A stretch of DNA of 64,000 bases from Tropicibacter naphthalenivorans. Its GTDB lineage: Bacteria; Pseudomonadota; Alphaproteobacteria; Rhodobacterales; Rhodobacteraceae. The DNA is taken from positions 186,001 to 250,000 of the forward strand of contig NZ_FWXX01000001.1 of NCBI RefSeq assembly GCF_900176475.1, written 5' to 3'. This document shows positions 1 through 8,443 of this stretch, piece by piece (the first letter of the stretch is position 1; the number at the start of each line of letters is the position of its first letter). Under the pieces are notes generated by a model. That model ran no database searches. It was given only the letters and a program-made list of their open reading frames with translations, and was not told the DNA's origin. Position numbers and translations under genes: made by a program.

Positions 1-140
1 GTGACTTCGGCCCAATGCAGCAGGCGTTCGGTCATGGCGCGCGGCCACTCGGCCACGGGTTCATCTTGCCAAACCAGGATTGACCCATCCGCGCGGGTTT
101 CCTGCCGGACGCTGGGCGTCCAGAAGCGTACAGTGTCCAT
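1..140 (-). CDS. Acyl-CoA synthetase, feruloyl-CoA synthetase-like (5' part only)
   Basis: Reading the minus strand from the ATG at 140 gives 46 full codons before the window edge. The residues (start MDTVRFWTPS, then ADGSILVWQDEPVAEWP and MTERLLHWAEV) resemble the N-terminus of feruloyl/coumaroyl-CoA synthetases, where a short beta strand precedes a segment ending in LxxWA. Such enzymes activate hydroxycinnamates with ATP and CoA. The gene is divergent from a crotonase, MarR and CouO-like set, which fits the first step of that pathway. Only the N-terminus is visible and no AMP-binding motif is in view, so the call leans on context. Confidence 0.5.
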   Translation of the reverse strand, partial: MDTVRFWTPSVRQETRADGSILVWQDEPVAEWPRAMTERLLHWAEV

Positions 141-189
141 CGATTTCCTCCCATCGGTCCGGCAAATCGGGGCCGGATTTCCCTTTACG

Positions 190-228
190 TTGACTCGAAT
201 CGAAAATATTGTCTACTAGGAAACTAAT
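190..228 (+). promoter_or_regulatory. Candidate promoter and MarR operator region
   Basis: TTGACT at 190-195 is followed after 18 bases by TACTAG (214-219), a weak sigma70-like pair. The AT-rich stretch 207-228 holds imperfect dyad symmetry (ATTGTCTACT against ATTAGTTTCC read from the other strand). It sits between the divergent ligase and crotonase genes, where a CouR/FerR-type MarR repressor would be expected to bind. The match is by eye only. Confidence 0.3.
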
Positions 229-275
229 TCAGCGCAGAAGACCGCAGACAGGTCCGCGCAAATGGGAGGAATTCG

Positions 276-1073
276 ATGTCTGGAACCGACACAGCGGCGG
301 GCGCCGATCTTGTGACCTATGAGCTGCGCGGTGACGTCGCGCTGATCGGCCTGAACCGTCCGGTCAAGCGCAACGCCATTTCCGACCGTTTTGTCGAGGC
401 GATCTTTGACGCGGTGGTCAAGGCCCAGCGCGAAGCCAAGGCAGGCGTGATCTTTGGCCATGGCGCGCATTTCTGCGCCGGTCTGGACCTGTCCGAGCAT
501 TCCGAAAAGCCGCTGTTCGAGGCGGTTCAGGGCTCGCGCCGCTGGCACGCTGTGTTTGACCAGATCGAGCGTGGCACCATCCCGTGGGTGGCCGCCATCA
601 CCGGCGCTGCCGTGGGCGGCGGGTTTGAACTGGCCGCGTCGGTGCAACTGCGCGTTGCAGACGAAAAGGCGTTCTTTGCCCTCCCCGAAGGCCAGCGCGG
701 CATTTTTGTCGGCGGCGGCGGCTCGGTCCGGATTTCCCGCCTGATCGGCCCTGCGCGCATGGGCGACATGATGCTGACCGGCCGCTCTGTCAGCGCGGCG
801 GACATGGAACGCTGGGGCGGCGTGTCCTACGTGGTCCCCGAAGGTGAGGCGCTGGACAAGGCGCTGGAACTGGCCGCCCGCACCGCCCAGAATGCTCAGT
901 TCACCAACTACGCGATCATCAACGCCCTGCCGCGCATTGCCGATATGTCCTCTGAGGACGGATTGTTCGCGGAATCCATGGTGGCCAGCCTTGCGACCAT
1001 GACCGACGACGCCAAGGAACGCCTGCGCGCCTTCCTTGAAAAGCGCGCGGAAAAGGTGCAGGCGCCGGAATGA
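276..1073 (+). CDS. Crotonase-family enoyl-CoA hydratase (hydroxycinnamoyl-CoA hydratase-like)
   Basis: 265 residues, normal for a crotonase. It shows the CoA-binding/oxyanion motif HFCAGLDLSE near residues 66-75 and the second oxyanion glycine stretch in TGAAVGGGFELA near 110-121. The family hydrates or cleaves acyl-CoA thioesters. Next to a feruloyl-CoA synthetase-like gene and a CouO-like hydrolase it most likely hydrates a coumaroyl- or feruloyl-CoA-type intermediate. A GGGAGGA ribosome site lies just before the ATG. The stop overlaps the next start as ATGA, so it is translationally coupled to the MarR gene. Whether it also has lyase activity (vanillin formation) cannot be told from sequence. 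Confidence 0.75.
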   Translation: MSGTDTAAGADLVTYELRGDVALIGLNRPVKRNAISDRFVEAIFDAVVKAQREAKAGVIFGHGAHFCAGLDLSEHSEKPLFEAVQGSRRWHAVFDQIERGTIPWVAAITGAAVGGGFELAASVQLRVADEKAFFALPEGQRGIFVGGGGSVRISRLIGPARMGDMMLTGRSVSAADMERWGGVSYVVPEGEALDKALELAARTAQNAQFTNYAIINALPRIADMSSEDGLFAESMVASLATMTDDAKERLRAFLEKRAEKVQAPE

Positions 1074-1525
1074 CCGGGCCTACGGTCACCGAAGAGGTCA
1101 AGCTGGGCCCCATGGCGGACTCGCTGGGGTTCCTGCTGCGCCTGTCACAGCTGGAATCCTTTCGCGATTTCTATACCGGGATGGAAGACCTCGGGATGCG
1201 TCCCGGCGAGTTTTCCGTGCTGATGCTGATCGGCGAGAACCCCGGCATCCGCCAAGGCGTCCTGGCCCGCAAGCTGATGATCAAGCGCGCCCATATGACC
1301 AAGATGGTGCAGGCGATGGAAGCGGACGGCCTTGTGACCCGCACCGTCCCGCCTGAGGACAAACGTTCGATTGAGCTGCGTCTGTCGGAACAGGGCGCGG
1401 CGCGTCTGGCCCATATGCGCGGCCCCTTCGAGGAACACGAGAGCCGCAACCTCAGCCGCCTGAGCGACGCCGAACTGGACACGCTCAAGCGCCTTCTCAA
1501 GACATATCTGGACGTGCGCGAATAA
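1070..1525 (+). CDS. MarR-family transcriptional regulator (CouR/FerR-like)
   Basis: 151 residues with the MarR winged-helix layout: a first dimer helix, then the GVLARKLMIKRAHMTKMVQ recognition helix region, then a wing containing EDKRSIELRLSEQG and a C-terminal dimer helix. MarR proteins of hydroxycinnamate clusters repress the ligase and hydratase genes and are released by the CoA thioester. Its place inside the catabolic operon, coupled by ATGA to the crotonase, fits such autoregulation. The likely operator is the AT-rich ligase/crotonase intergenic stretch. The effector assignment is inferred from context. Confidence 0.75.
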   Translation: MTGPTVTEEVKLGPMADSLGFLLRLSQLESFRDFYTGMEDLGMRPGEFSVLMLIGENPGIRQGVLARKLMIKRAHMTKMVQAMEADGLVTRTVPPEDKRSIELRLSEQGAARLAHMRGPFEEHESRNLSRLSDAELDTLKRLLKTYLDVRE

Positions 1526-1563
1526 TTGCGCGACATGTCTGCGACCCATAAGGGAGAGCCTAG

Positions 1564-2442
1564 ATGAACATCGACGATCTCGTCGCAATCGACTTTCACA
1601 CCCACGCCGAAGAGCCCTGCTGCGGCCCGCGTGACGACGGCTATGACGAATTTCAGGCCGGCATGGCCAAGTATTTCCGCAACCCGGCGGGCAAGGACGG
1701 GATGCTGCCGAGCGTGCAGGACACCGCCAACTACTTCCGCGAGCGCAAGATCGGCGCGGTGATCTTTCCGGTCGACGCCGAGCGCGAGACGGGCTTTCGC
1801 CGCTACTCCAACGAAGAGGTCGCAGGCATCTGCGCCGAAAACAGCGACATCCTGATCCCCTTTGCCTCGGTCGATCCGCACAAGGGCAAGGCGGGCGCGC
1901 GCGAAGTGCGCCGCCTCGTGCGCGAGTTCGGCGTCAAGGGCTTCAAGTTCCACCCGACCATGCAGGGCTTTTTCCCCAATGACCGCGAGGCGTGCTACAC
2001 CGTGCTCGAAGCCTGCGCCGAAGAGGGCGTGATCACCCTGTTCCACACCGGCCAGACCGGCGTCGGCAGCGGCATGAAGGGCGGCATGGGGATGCGGCTG
2101 AAGTATTCCAACCCGATGCACCTGGATGACGTGGCGGTGGATTTCCCCGACATGCCCATCGTCATGGCGCACCCGTCCTTTCCGTGGACCGAAGAGGGGC
2201 TGGCCGTGGCGCAGCACAAGCCGAACGTCTACTACGACATGTCCGGCTGGTCGCCCAAGTACTTCCCCGAAATCTTCATCAAATACGCCAACTCGATCCT
2301 CAAGAAAAAGATGCTCTTCGGGTCGGACTGGCCTGCCATCACGCCGGATCGCTGGCTGGCGGATTTCGAGACAATCGGGATCAAGGAAGAGGTCAAGCCT
2401 CTGATCCTCAAGGAAAACGCGCGACGCATCTTGAAAATGTAA
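1564..2442 (+). CDS. Amidohydrolase, 4-hydroxyphenyl-beta-ketoacyl-CoA hydrolase-like (CouO type)
   Basis: 292 residues of the amidohydrolase-2 (COG2159) family. Metal ligands are visible: DFHTH near residue 10 (HxH), the FKFHPTMQGF strand, HTG near 160, the AHPSFPW segment and the late aspartate in LFGSDWP. Family members in p-hydroxycinnamate clusters are proposed to release the aromatic acid from the beta-ketoacyl-CoA intermediate. The order crotonase, MarR, amidohydrolase supports a non-beta-oxidative side-chain shortening route. A GGGAGAG ribosome site precedes the ATG. The exact substrate is inferred. Confidence 0.7.
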   Translation: MNIDDLVAIDFHTHAEEPCCGPRDDGYDEFQAGMAKYFRNPAGKDGMLPSVQDTANYFRERKIGAVIFPVDAERETGFRRYSNEEVAGICAENSDILIPFASVDPHKGKAGAREVRRLVREFGVKGFKFHPTMQGFFPNDREACYTVLEACAEEGVITLFHTGQTGVGSGMKGGMGMRLKYSNPMHLDDVAVDFPDMPIVMAHPSFPWTEEGLAVAQHKPNVYYDMSGWSPKYFPEIFIKYANSILKKKMLFGSDWPAITPDRWLADFETIGIKEEVKPLILKENARRILKM

Positions 2443-2496
2443 GCGGTGGCGGCGGGGGAAACCTCGCCGCGATTGCATTTGGAAAGGGAAGGACAC

Positions 2497-3783
2497 ATGA
2501 GCCGAGTGATCATCGCAGGCGGCGGGATTGGCGGGCTGAGCGCGGCCCTGACACTGCACCAGATCGGGGTGGATTGCACCGTCTACGAGGCCGTGCCAGA
2601 GCTGAAGCCGCTGGGCGTGGGCATCAACCTGCAACCCAACGCGGTGCGCGAATTGTTCGATCTGGGGATCGGCGCGGAACAGATGGACCAGGTGGGCATC
2701 GCCGCGCGCGAGTGGGCGCTTGTGGGCCTGAACGGCAACGACATCTACGCCGAGCCGCGCGGCCTTGAGGCGGGGTACAACTGGCCGCAATACGCCGTGC
2801 ATCGCGGGCAGTTCCACATGCTGCTGCACTCGGAATTCACCGCGCGCGCCGGCGATGCCGCCTTTGTCACCGGCCACAAGGCGACGGGCTATCGCAACAA
2901 CGCGGACGGCACGGTGACGGTGCTGCTGGACGGCCCCGATGGCCTGACCGAGGACACCGCCGATCTGCTGATCGTGGCCGAGGGCATTCATTCGGCCTGC
3001 CGCGCGCAGATGCACCCGGACCAGCCGCCGATCCACTGGGGCGGCGCGTTGATGTGGCGCGGCGTGACGCGGGCGAAACCGATCCGCACCGGGTCGAGCT
3101 TTGTCGGCCTTGGCACGCACCGTCACCGCATGGTGATCTATCCCATCTCTGCCCCCGACGAGAACGGCGAGAGCCTGATCAACTGGATCGCCGAGTGGAC
3201 CCTGGACGACACCACCGGCTGGGAGAAATCCGGCTGGTTCCGCCCGGTCGAGATCGACGAATTTGTGCAGCATTTCGAAGGCTTCACCTACGACTGGCTC
3301 GACGTGCCGGACATGCTCCGCAACGCCGAGGTCGCCTATGAGAACCCGATGATCGACCGCGATCCGGTTTCGACTTGGGTCGATGGGCGCGTGGCCTTGA
3401 TGGGCGATGCGGCGCACGCCATGTACCCGACGGGGTCGAACGGCGCATCGCAGGCGGTGATCGACGCGCGCACCCTTGGCCAGTGCCTGCTGGAACACGG
3501 CGTCACGCCAGACGCCTTGGCCGCCTATGACGCGCGCCTGTGCGGGCCGGTCTCCGAGCTGATCCTGCGCAACCGGGGCGCTGGCCCCTTTGGCCTGCTG
3601 AACATGGTGGATGAACGCTGCGGCGGCGCATTCGACAACATCGACGACGTCATCCCCGCCGAGGAACGCGCCGAGTTCATGGCCAAGTACAAGGCGGCGG
3701 CGGGCTTTGCCATTGAGGCGCTGAACGCCGCGCCGGACATGATCGCCGCCGGGGCGACGGTGAAGGAACCCGCCGAGGCCTGA
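2497..3783 (+). CDS. FAD-dependent monooxygenase (salicylate hydroxylase-like)
   Basis: 428 residues counted from the ATG at 2497, chosen because a purine-rich ribosome site precedes it and the FAD motif GGGIGG then starts near residue 8. The DG motif occurs in the ADLLIVAEGIHSACR segment and the second FAD motif in GDAAHAMYPTGSNGASQA near residue 305. This is the class A single-component aromatic hydroxylase layout, which uses NAD(P)H and O2. It is the last gene of the hydroxycinnamate-type operon and is followed by a terminator, so it may hydroxylate the released benzoate-type product. The substrate cannot be read from sequence. Confidence 0.7.
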   Translation: MSRVIIAGGGIGGLSAALTLHQIGVDCTVYEAVPELKPLGVGINLQPNAVRELFDLGIGAEQMDQVGIAAREWALVGLNGNDIYAEPRGLEAGYNWPQYAVHRGQFHMLLHSEFTARAGDAAFVTGHKATGYRNNADGTVTVLLDGPDGLTEDTADLLIVAEGIHSACRAQMHPDQPPIHWGGALMWRGVTRAKPIRTGSSFVGLGTHRHRMVIYPISAPDENGESLINWIAEWTLDDTTGWEKSGWFRPVEIDEFVQHFEGFTYDWLDVPDMLRNAEVAYENPMIDRDPVSTWVDGRVALMGDAAHAMYPTGSNGASQAVIDARTLGQCLLEHGVTPDALAAYDARLCGPVSELILRNRGAGPFGLLNMVDERCGGAFDNIDDVIPAEERAEFMAKYKAAAGFAIEALNAAPDMIAAGATVKEPAEA

Positions 3784-3810
3784 GACCGGCCCCACCCGTG
3801 GACACTATAG

Positions 3811-3842
3811 AGGCCGGGGAGTGTGACGCTCCTCGGCCTTTT
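3811..3842 (+). terminator. Rho-independent terminator after the monooxygenase
   Basis: An 11-base arm (3811-3821), a 7-base loop and a second arm (3829-3839) pair with one G-T wobble and run into TTTT. It closes the aromatic catabolic operon. Confidence 0.8.
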
Positions 3843-3928
3843 GAATTTCAAAAAGGTTTGGGCAGGCTCATCTAATAATTGATTGTCGGCTTTGAGCCCT
3901 TTTCGGACATCCCTCAAGAGCCTATCCA

Positions 3929-4828
3929 GTGCAAATGACCGCGAACCGATCCATCTTCACGCATCGCATTCCCATGCCTGCATCGGACGCCCGCCAAGTC
4001 CAGGGCACCGAATTCTTTCCCTACTGGAGCTTTACCAAAACGGTTATCGCGATCTGTGCCTTGCGGATGGCTCAGGAGGGCAGGATCGATCTGGACAGGA
4101 TGCTGACGGGTTACGACTTCTCGTTGCGCCAGCTTTTATGCCATACTTCGGGCCTTCCGGATTACTTTTCGCTCCCCGACTACACAAAGGCGGTTGCCGC
4201 AAACGAAGAGCCTTGGCCCGCCGCGCAAGTGTGGCAAGCGGCAATGGCGCAGGGCAGGCTCTTTGCCCCTGGCAAGGGGTGGTCCTATTCCAATGTTGGC
4301 TACATGCTGGCGCGCCATGTGATCGAAGATGCGGCCCAGCAATCATTCTCATGTCTCGTACAGCAGATGATCTGCGGCCCTCTTGGCCTAAAGAGCGTCC
4401 AACTCGCGATCACGCGGCACGATTTTGACCGCATCCATTGGCCGGGCGCAGCAGAGTATCACCCGGGCTGGGTTTACCACGGCTGTCTTACGGGCACCGC
4501 CGCTGATGCGGCGATGATTTTGCACGCCCTCTTCATGGGCGAGTTGCTCAATGAGGCCAAGCTTTGTGAAATGCGGGTCCGTTATCCCCTCGGCGGGGCA
4601 ATTGAGGGCCGGCCATGGACAGAATGCGGCTACGCCGTCGGCCTTATGAGCGGGCGATGCGCAGAGGTCGGTCGCGTCATCGGCCATTCCGGCGCAGGGC
4701 CGTTCAGCGTCAACGCGGTTTACCACTTCCCCGATTTGCCAAGCCCCATCACTGTCGCCAGCTTCACAGATGGAGGGAACGAGGGCGTCGCGGAATTTGC
4801 GGCTGTCCAAGCGGCACTGCGGGACTGA
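3929..4828 (+). CDS. Serine hydrolase of the beta-lactamase/penicillin-binding fold
   Basis: 299 residues. The catalytic SxxK is SFTK at 34-37, the YxN motif is YSN at 120-122, and a HSGAG near residue 250 takes the place of the third KTG-type motif. CHTSGL, common in class C/esterase-like members, follows the SxxK region. There is no signal peptide, so it is probably cytoplasmic, unlike true beta-lactamases. The start is uncertain: GTG at 3929 or ATG at 3935, with no clear ribosome site. Its 3' end overlaps the convergent GyrI-like remnant by 65 bases. Substrate unknown. Confidence 0.65.
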   Translation: MQMTANRSIFTHRIPMPASDARQVQGTEFFPYWSFTKTVIAICALRMAQEGRIDLDRMLTGYDFSLRQLLCHTSGLPDYFSLPDYTKAVAANEEPWPAAQVWQAAMAQGRLFAPGKGWSYSNVGYMLARHVIEDAAQQSFSCLVQQMICGPLGLKSVQLAITRHDFDRIHWPGAAEYHPGWVYHGCLTGTAADAAMILHALFMGELLNEAKLCEMRVRYPLGGAIEGRPWTECGYAVGLMSGRCAEVGRVIGHSGAGPFSVNAVYHFPDLPSPITVASFTDGGNEGVAEFAAVQAALRD

Positions 4829-5135
4829 CAGCTTTGCCTGCGCAGCAGTCCAACTTAGGATAGGCGCAGCGGACGCACGCCGCGTTGGGCGCAATCGGCT
4901 GGGTCGTGGCGCAGCAGATGTCGAGGCGGAAGTCCTGCGGCGAGGTCCGAGGATCGCTGTGAAAGACGTTGAAGGTGGCCGCCTGCGCGGGTGGCAGTCC
5001 GTTGGCCTTGCGCCAGCCGATAAAGCGCTGGACGCTTGCGCCGACGCTGGCCGGGGCCCCTCGGTGCGTCAGGACGGCCACGGGGGTTTCGGGAAAGTCG
5101 ATGATCTGCACCTCGCTGGGGTCAAAGGCGGGCAT
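4764..5135 (-). pseudogene. GyrI-like small-molecule-binding domain, truncated
   Basis: The first ~80 residues (VQIIDFPETPVAVLTHRG, a central helix, then NVFHSDPRTSPQDFRLDI) match the first half of the GyrI/AraC effector-binding fold. The second half is absent: after about residue 85 the protein turns Cys/Pro/Arg-rich and runs over the end of the convergent serine hydrolase. The family is normally ~150 residues with two similar halves, and this one has 123. It looks like a gene whose 3' half was lost by deletion or frameshift. It could still make a short protein. Confidence 0.45.
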
Positions 5136-5224
5136 GGGCTGTCCTTGCGCTGCGGGCTTGGTCGTAGCATGGCGCGACGCGTCAGGTTTGGGAACCCATT
5201 GCGTTGGCTGTGCGTTTTCAAACC

Positions 5225-5839
5225 ATGTTTGATTTCATCACCAACGTTATGTCCGCCCTTGGGGCCTTTGGGGTGGCGAGCCTCATGTTCCTCGAGAATG
5301 TCTTTCCGCCCATTCCGTCCGAGCTGATTATGCCCTTGGCCGGGTTCAATGCGGCGCGCGGGGCGCAGACCCTGTGGATCGTGATCCTTGCCGGGACGGT
5401 GGGGTCGCTCGCGGGGGCGATTTTCTGGTACTGGCTGGGGCGCCGCTTGGGGGCGCGGCGGGTGCGCGAGATGGCGCAGCGGCATGGGCGCTGGCTGACC
5501 ATGACGCCCGAGGACGTGGACCGCGCGAACGACTGGTTCCACCGCCATGGCCGCGCGGCGGTGGTTCTGGGTCGGCTGGTGCCGACGGTGCGGACCTTGA
5601 TTTCGGTGCCTGCGGGGGTGGCCTGTATGCCGGTCTGGGAGTTTGCTTTGTGGTCAACCGTGGGGACGGCGATCTGGACAGCGCTGCTGACCTTGGCGGG
5701 GTATGTGCTGGAGTCGCAGTATGAGCTGGTGTCGGAGTGGCTCAACCCGGTGTCAACGGTTTTGGTGGTCGGGTTTGTGTTGGTTTATGTCTACCGGGTT
5801 GTGACCTTTGGCCGGCGGATGCGCGCGAATGAAGGGTGA
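5225..5839 (+). CDS. DedA-family membrane protein
   Basis: 204 residues from the ATG at 5225. An alternative TTG at 5204 would add seven residues. The family signature ENVFPPIPSE is near residue 25, and the second conserved block GRLVPTVRTLISVPAG is near 118-133. There are four or five hydrophobic segments. DedA/SNARE-associated proteins are inner-membrane proteins implicated in undecaprenyl phosphate or phospholipid translocation and envelope homeostasis. It stands alone, followed by a copy of the dispersed repeat. Confidence 0.85.
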   Translation: MFDFITNVMSALGAFGVASLMFLENVFPPIPSELIMPLAGFNAARGAQTLWIVILAGTVGSLAGAIFWYWLGRRLGARRVREMAQRHGRWLTMTPEDVDRANDWFHRHGRAAVVLGRLVPTVRTLISVPAGVACMPVWEFALWSTVGTAIWTALLTLAGYVLESQYELVSEWLNPVSTVLVVGFVLVYVYRVVTFGRRMRANEG

Positions 5840-5840
5840 G

Positions 5841-5950
5841 AGGGGGCGCTGCCCGTCTCACCAAAGGTAAGCCACTTAAGGCTGAAGGGGGCGCTGCCCC
5901 CGCCGCATTTCATGCGACTCCCCCGGGATATTTTTAAAGAGAAGAAGACC
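5841..5950 (+). repeat. Dispersed intergenic repeat, copy A (full bipartite form)
   Basis: Two GGGGGCGCTGCCC blocks about 45 bases apart are followed by CCCCCGGGATATTTTT and AAAGAGAAGAAGACC. The G-rich blocks are self-complementary and would fold into hairpins. The same core recurs at 11.8, 32.5, 40.9, 44.5 and 48.7 kb. It lies between convergent genes (DedA and aminotransferase). Confidence 0.8.
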
Positions 5951-5956
5951 AGAGCG

Positions 5957-7279
5957 TCAGAGGCCCACGTCAGAGAAGGCGCGGAACAGTTTGTCGGTCA
6001 GTTCCTGCGCCTGGTCGTCGGTCAGGATGAACGGGGGGGCGAGGAGGATGTGGTTGCCCTGTTTGCCGTCGATGGTGCCGCCGCCGGGGTAACAGATGAG
6101 ACCTTGGGCAAAGGCGGCCTTTTTGATCTGGGCGTCGATCTTCAGGGCCGGGTCCATGGGCGCTTTGGTTTTGCGGTCGCGGACCAGTTCGAGGCCGAGG
6201 AACAGCCCCCTGCCCCGGATGTCGCCGACGTTGGGGTGGTCTTTGAATTTTTCGGTCAGGAGGCTGCGCAGCGTGTCGCCTTTGGCCGTGACCCCGTCCA
6301 CCAGTTTGTCGTTGATCAATCGGTCGAGGACCGCGCCCGCAGCGGCTGTGGCGACCGGGTGGCCGATGTAGGTGTGGCCGTGCTGGAAGAAGCCCGAGCC
6401 GTTGGCGATGGCGTCATGGATCGTCTTGGTGCACAGCATCGCGCCCACCGGCTGGTAGCCCGCGCCGAGCCCTTTGGCGATGGTGACGATGTCCGGGGCG
6501 ACGCCGTCTTGGGTGCAGGCAAAGAGCGTGCCGGTGCGCCCCATACCGCACATGACTTCGTCGAGGATCAAGAGGATGCCGTGGCGGGTGCAGATTTCGC
6601 GGATGCGTTTGAAGTAGTTGGCCACGGGCGGGACCGCGCCGAGGGTGGCGCCCACGACCGGTTCGGCCACGAAGGCGAGGATGGTTTCGGCGCCGTGCTT
6701 AGCGATTTCGGCCTCGAGTTCGGCGATCAGGCGGTCGCAGTAGTCGGCGGTCGTCTCCTCCGCGCCTTGGTCGCGGTAGGCGTAGCAGGGGGCGACGTGG
6801 CTGACCTCCATCAACAGGGGTGAGAATTGCGCACGCCGCCAGGCGTTGCCGCCCGTGGCCAGCGCGCCAAGGGTGTTGCCGTGATAGCTTTGCCGCCGGG
6901 CGATGATGCGGGCGCGCTGGGGCTGGCCGATTTCGAGGTAGTATTGCCGGGCGAGCTTCAGCGCCGCTTCGACGGCTTCGGAGCCGCCGGAGACAAAGTA
7001 GACGCGGTCGAGCCCTTCTGGAGCATGGGCGATCAGGCGGTCGGCGAGGTTTTCGGCGGGATCAGAGGTGAAGAACCCGGTGTGGGCAAAGGCGAGTTTG
7101 TCGAGCTGCGCGTGGATTGCTGCGCGCACATGGGCGTCCGAGTGCCCAAGACAGGACACCGCCGCCCCGCCAGAGCCGTCGAGGTAGGCTTTGCCGTTGG
7201 TGTCATAAAGGTAGGCCCCCTCGCCATGAGAGGCGACAGGGGGATGGGCGACAGAGGAACGGGCAAAGACATGGGTCAC
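5957..7279 (-). CDS. Class III (omega) PLP-dependent aminotransferase
   Basis: 440 residues, full family length. The PLP-phosphate motif GGSEAVEAALKLARQY is near 98-113, the aspartate pair is in LILDEV (D240), and the Schiff-base lysine is K269 in TIAKGLGAGYQP. A GHTYIGHP segment and a GRGLFLGLE block follow, as in beta-alanine/taurine or diamine transaminases annotated as aspartate aminotransferase family. It transfers an amino group from an amine or omega-amino acid to a keto acid in the cytoplasm. The window also makes beta-alanine in the pyrimidine pathway, but nothing links this gene to it directly. Confidence 0.8.
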   Translation of the reverse strand: MTHVFARSSVAHPPVASHGEGAYLYDTNGKAYLDGSGGAAVSCLGHSDAHVRAAIHAQLDKLAFAHTGFFTSDPAENLADRLIAHAPEGLDRVYFVSGGSEAVEAALKLARQYYLEIGQPQRARIIARRQSYHGNTLGALATGGNAWRRAQFSPLLMEVSHVAPCYAYRDQGAEETTADYCDRLIAELEAEIAKHGAETILAFVAEPVVGATLGAVPPVANYFKRIREICTRHGILLILDEVMCGMGRTGTLFACTQDGVAPDIVTIAKGLGAGYQPVGAMLCTKTIHDAIANGSGFFQHGHTYIGHPVATAAAGAVLDRLINDKLVDGVTAKGDTLRSLLTEKFKDHPNVGDIRGRGLFLGLELVRDRKTKAPMDPALKIDAQIKKAAFAQGLICYPGGGTIDGKQGNHILLAPPFILTDDQAQELTDKLFRAFSDVGL

Positions 7280-7429
7280 GGCAGGGGCTTTCCGCTAGGG
7301 TGATTTGGGTTCAGGTCAATTCCTTGCCACACGGTCAAAATTTCTTTCTACTGCGGGCACCGACTCATTGTGTCGTAAAAGACCACTCTGGGCATGATGA
7401 CGCAAAACGTGAAAATCAGGGAGTAACAA

Positions 7430-8389
7430 ATGAAGCATTACGTATTGGGCGCTGCCGCCGCATTGGGGATGGCCTTTGGTGGGGCCGCCTCTGCACAGGA
7501 ATTCATCTCGATCGGCACCGGCGGTGTGACGGGCGTGTACTACCCCACGGGCGGCGCAATCTGCCGCCTGGTGAACAAGTCCCGCAAGGAACACGGCATC
7601 CGCTGCGCGGTGGAATCGACCGGCGGGTCCGTCTACAACATCAACACCATCAAGGCCGGTGAGCTGGAATTCGGCGTGGCGCAGTCCGACTGGCAGTACC
7701 ACGCGTTCAACGGCACGTCCAAGTTCGCGGACAACCCCTTCCCCGAGGTGCGGGCGGTGTTCTCTGTCCACCCCGAGCCGTTCACCCTGCTGGCCCGTGC
7801 CGATGCCGAGATCGAGTCCTTTGAGGATCTCAAGGGCAAGCGCGTGAACGTGGGCAACCCCGGCTCTGGCCAGCGCGCCACCATGGAAGTGGTGATGGAC
7901 GCGTTCGGCATTGCCATGGAAGACTTTGCGCTGGCGACGGAGTACAAAGGCTCTGAGATGGCCAAGCAGCTGTGCGACGGCAACATCGACGCGATGATCT
8001 ACACCATCGGTCACCCGGCGGCGGCGATCAAAGAGGCGACCACTACCTGTGACGTCAAGCTGATCGACGTGGTGGGCGAGCCGATCGACAAGCTGGTGGC
8101 GGACAACCCCTACTACCGCGTGGCGACGATCCCGGCGGGCATGTACGCGGGCAACGACGCGGACACCACGACCTTTGGCGTGGGCGCGACCTTTGTGACC
8201 TCGGCCAATGTGTCCGATGACGTGGTCTATGTGGTGTCCAAGTCGGTGATGGAAAACATCGACGACTTCAAGCAGCTGCACCCGGCCTTTGCCAACCTTG
8301 ACCCGGCACAGATGGTCAAGGACGGCCTGTCGGCACCGCTGCACCCCGGTGCGGAACGTGCCTACAAAGAACTGGGTCTGATGGAGTGA
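7430..8389 (+). CDS. TAXI-family TRAP transporter solute-binding protein
   Basis: 319 residues with a Sec signal peptide (MKHYVLGAAAALGMAFGG, cleavage after ASA). The mature protein begins FISIGTGGVTGVYYPTGGA, the hallmark of TAXI binding proteins, followed by the GGSVYNI and GNPGSGQRATMEVVM motifs. It binds an unknown organic acid or amino acid in the periplasm and delivers it to the fused permease downstream. GGGAG precedes the ATG. Structured hairpins in the gap to the permease may let the binding protein be made in excess. Confidence 0.88.
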   Translation: MKHYVLGAAAALGMAFGGAASAQEFISIGTGGVTGVYYPTGGAICRLVNKSRKEHGIRCAVESTGGSVYNINTIKAGELEFGVAQSDWQYHAFNGTSKFADNPFPEVRAVFSVHPEPFTLLARADAEIESFEDLKGKRVNVGNPGSGQRATMEVVMDAFGIAMEDFALATEYKGSEMAKQLCDGNIDAMIYTIGHPAAAIKEATTTCDVKLIDVVGEPIDKLVADNPYYRVATIPAGMYAGNDADTTTFGVGATFVTSANVSDDVVYVVSKSVMENIDDFKQLHPAFANLDPAQMVKDGLSAPLHPGAERAYKELGLME

Positions 8390-8400
8390 TCCACGGCCTG

Positions 8401-8424
8401 CGGCGGCGGGGGGACTCGCCGCCG
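8401..8424 (+). terminator. Hairpin after TAXI binding protein (attenuator-like)
   Basis: CGGCGGCG at 8401-8408 pairs perfectly with CGCCGCCG at 8417-8424, followed by TTTCCTT. It is positioned to end or reduce transcription between binding protein and permease. Confidence 0.6.
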
Positions 8425-8443
8425 TTTCCTTGTCGCGGGGACC

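Noticed and set aside
1-219. 72-codon plus-strand ORF at the window start
   Set aside because: It is antisense to the ligase-like N-terminus, and its sequence is low complexity with no ribosome site.
1171-3795. 874-codon open frame on the minus strand
   Set aside because: It is antisense to four clearly recognisable genes, has shadow-type composition rich in Arg, His, Val and Gly, and shows no domain. High GC makes long antisense frames common.
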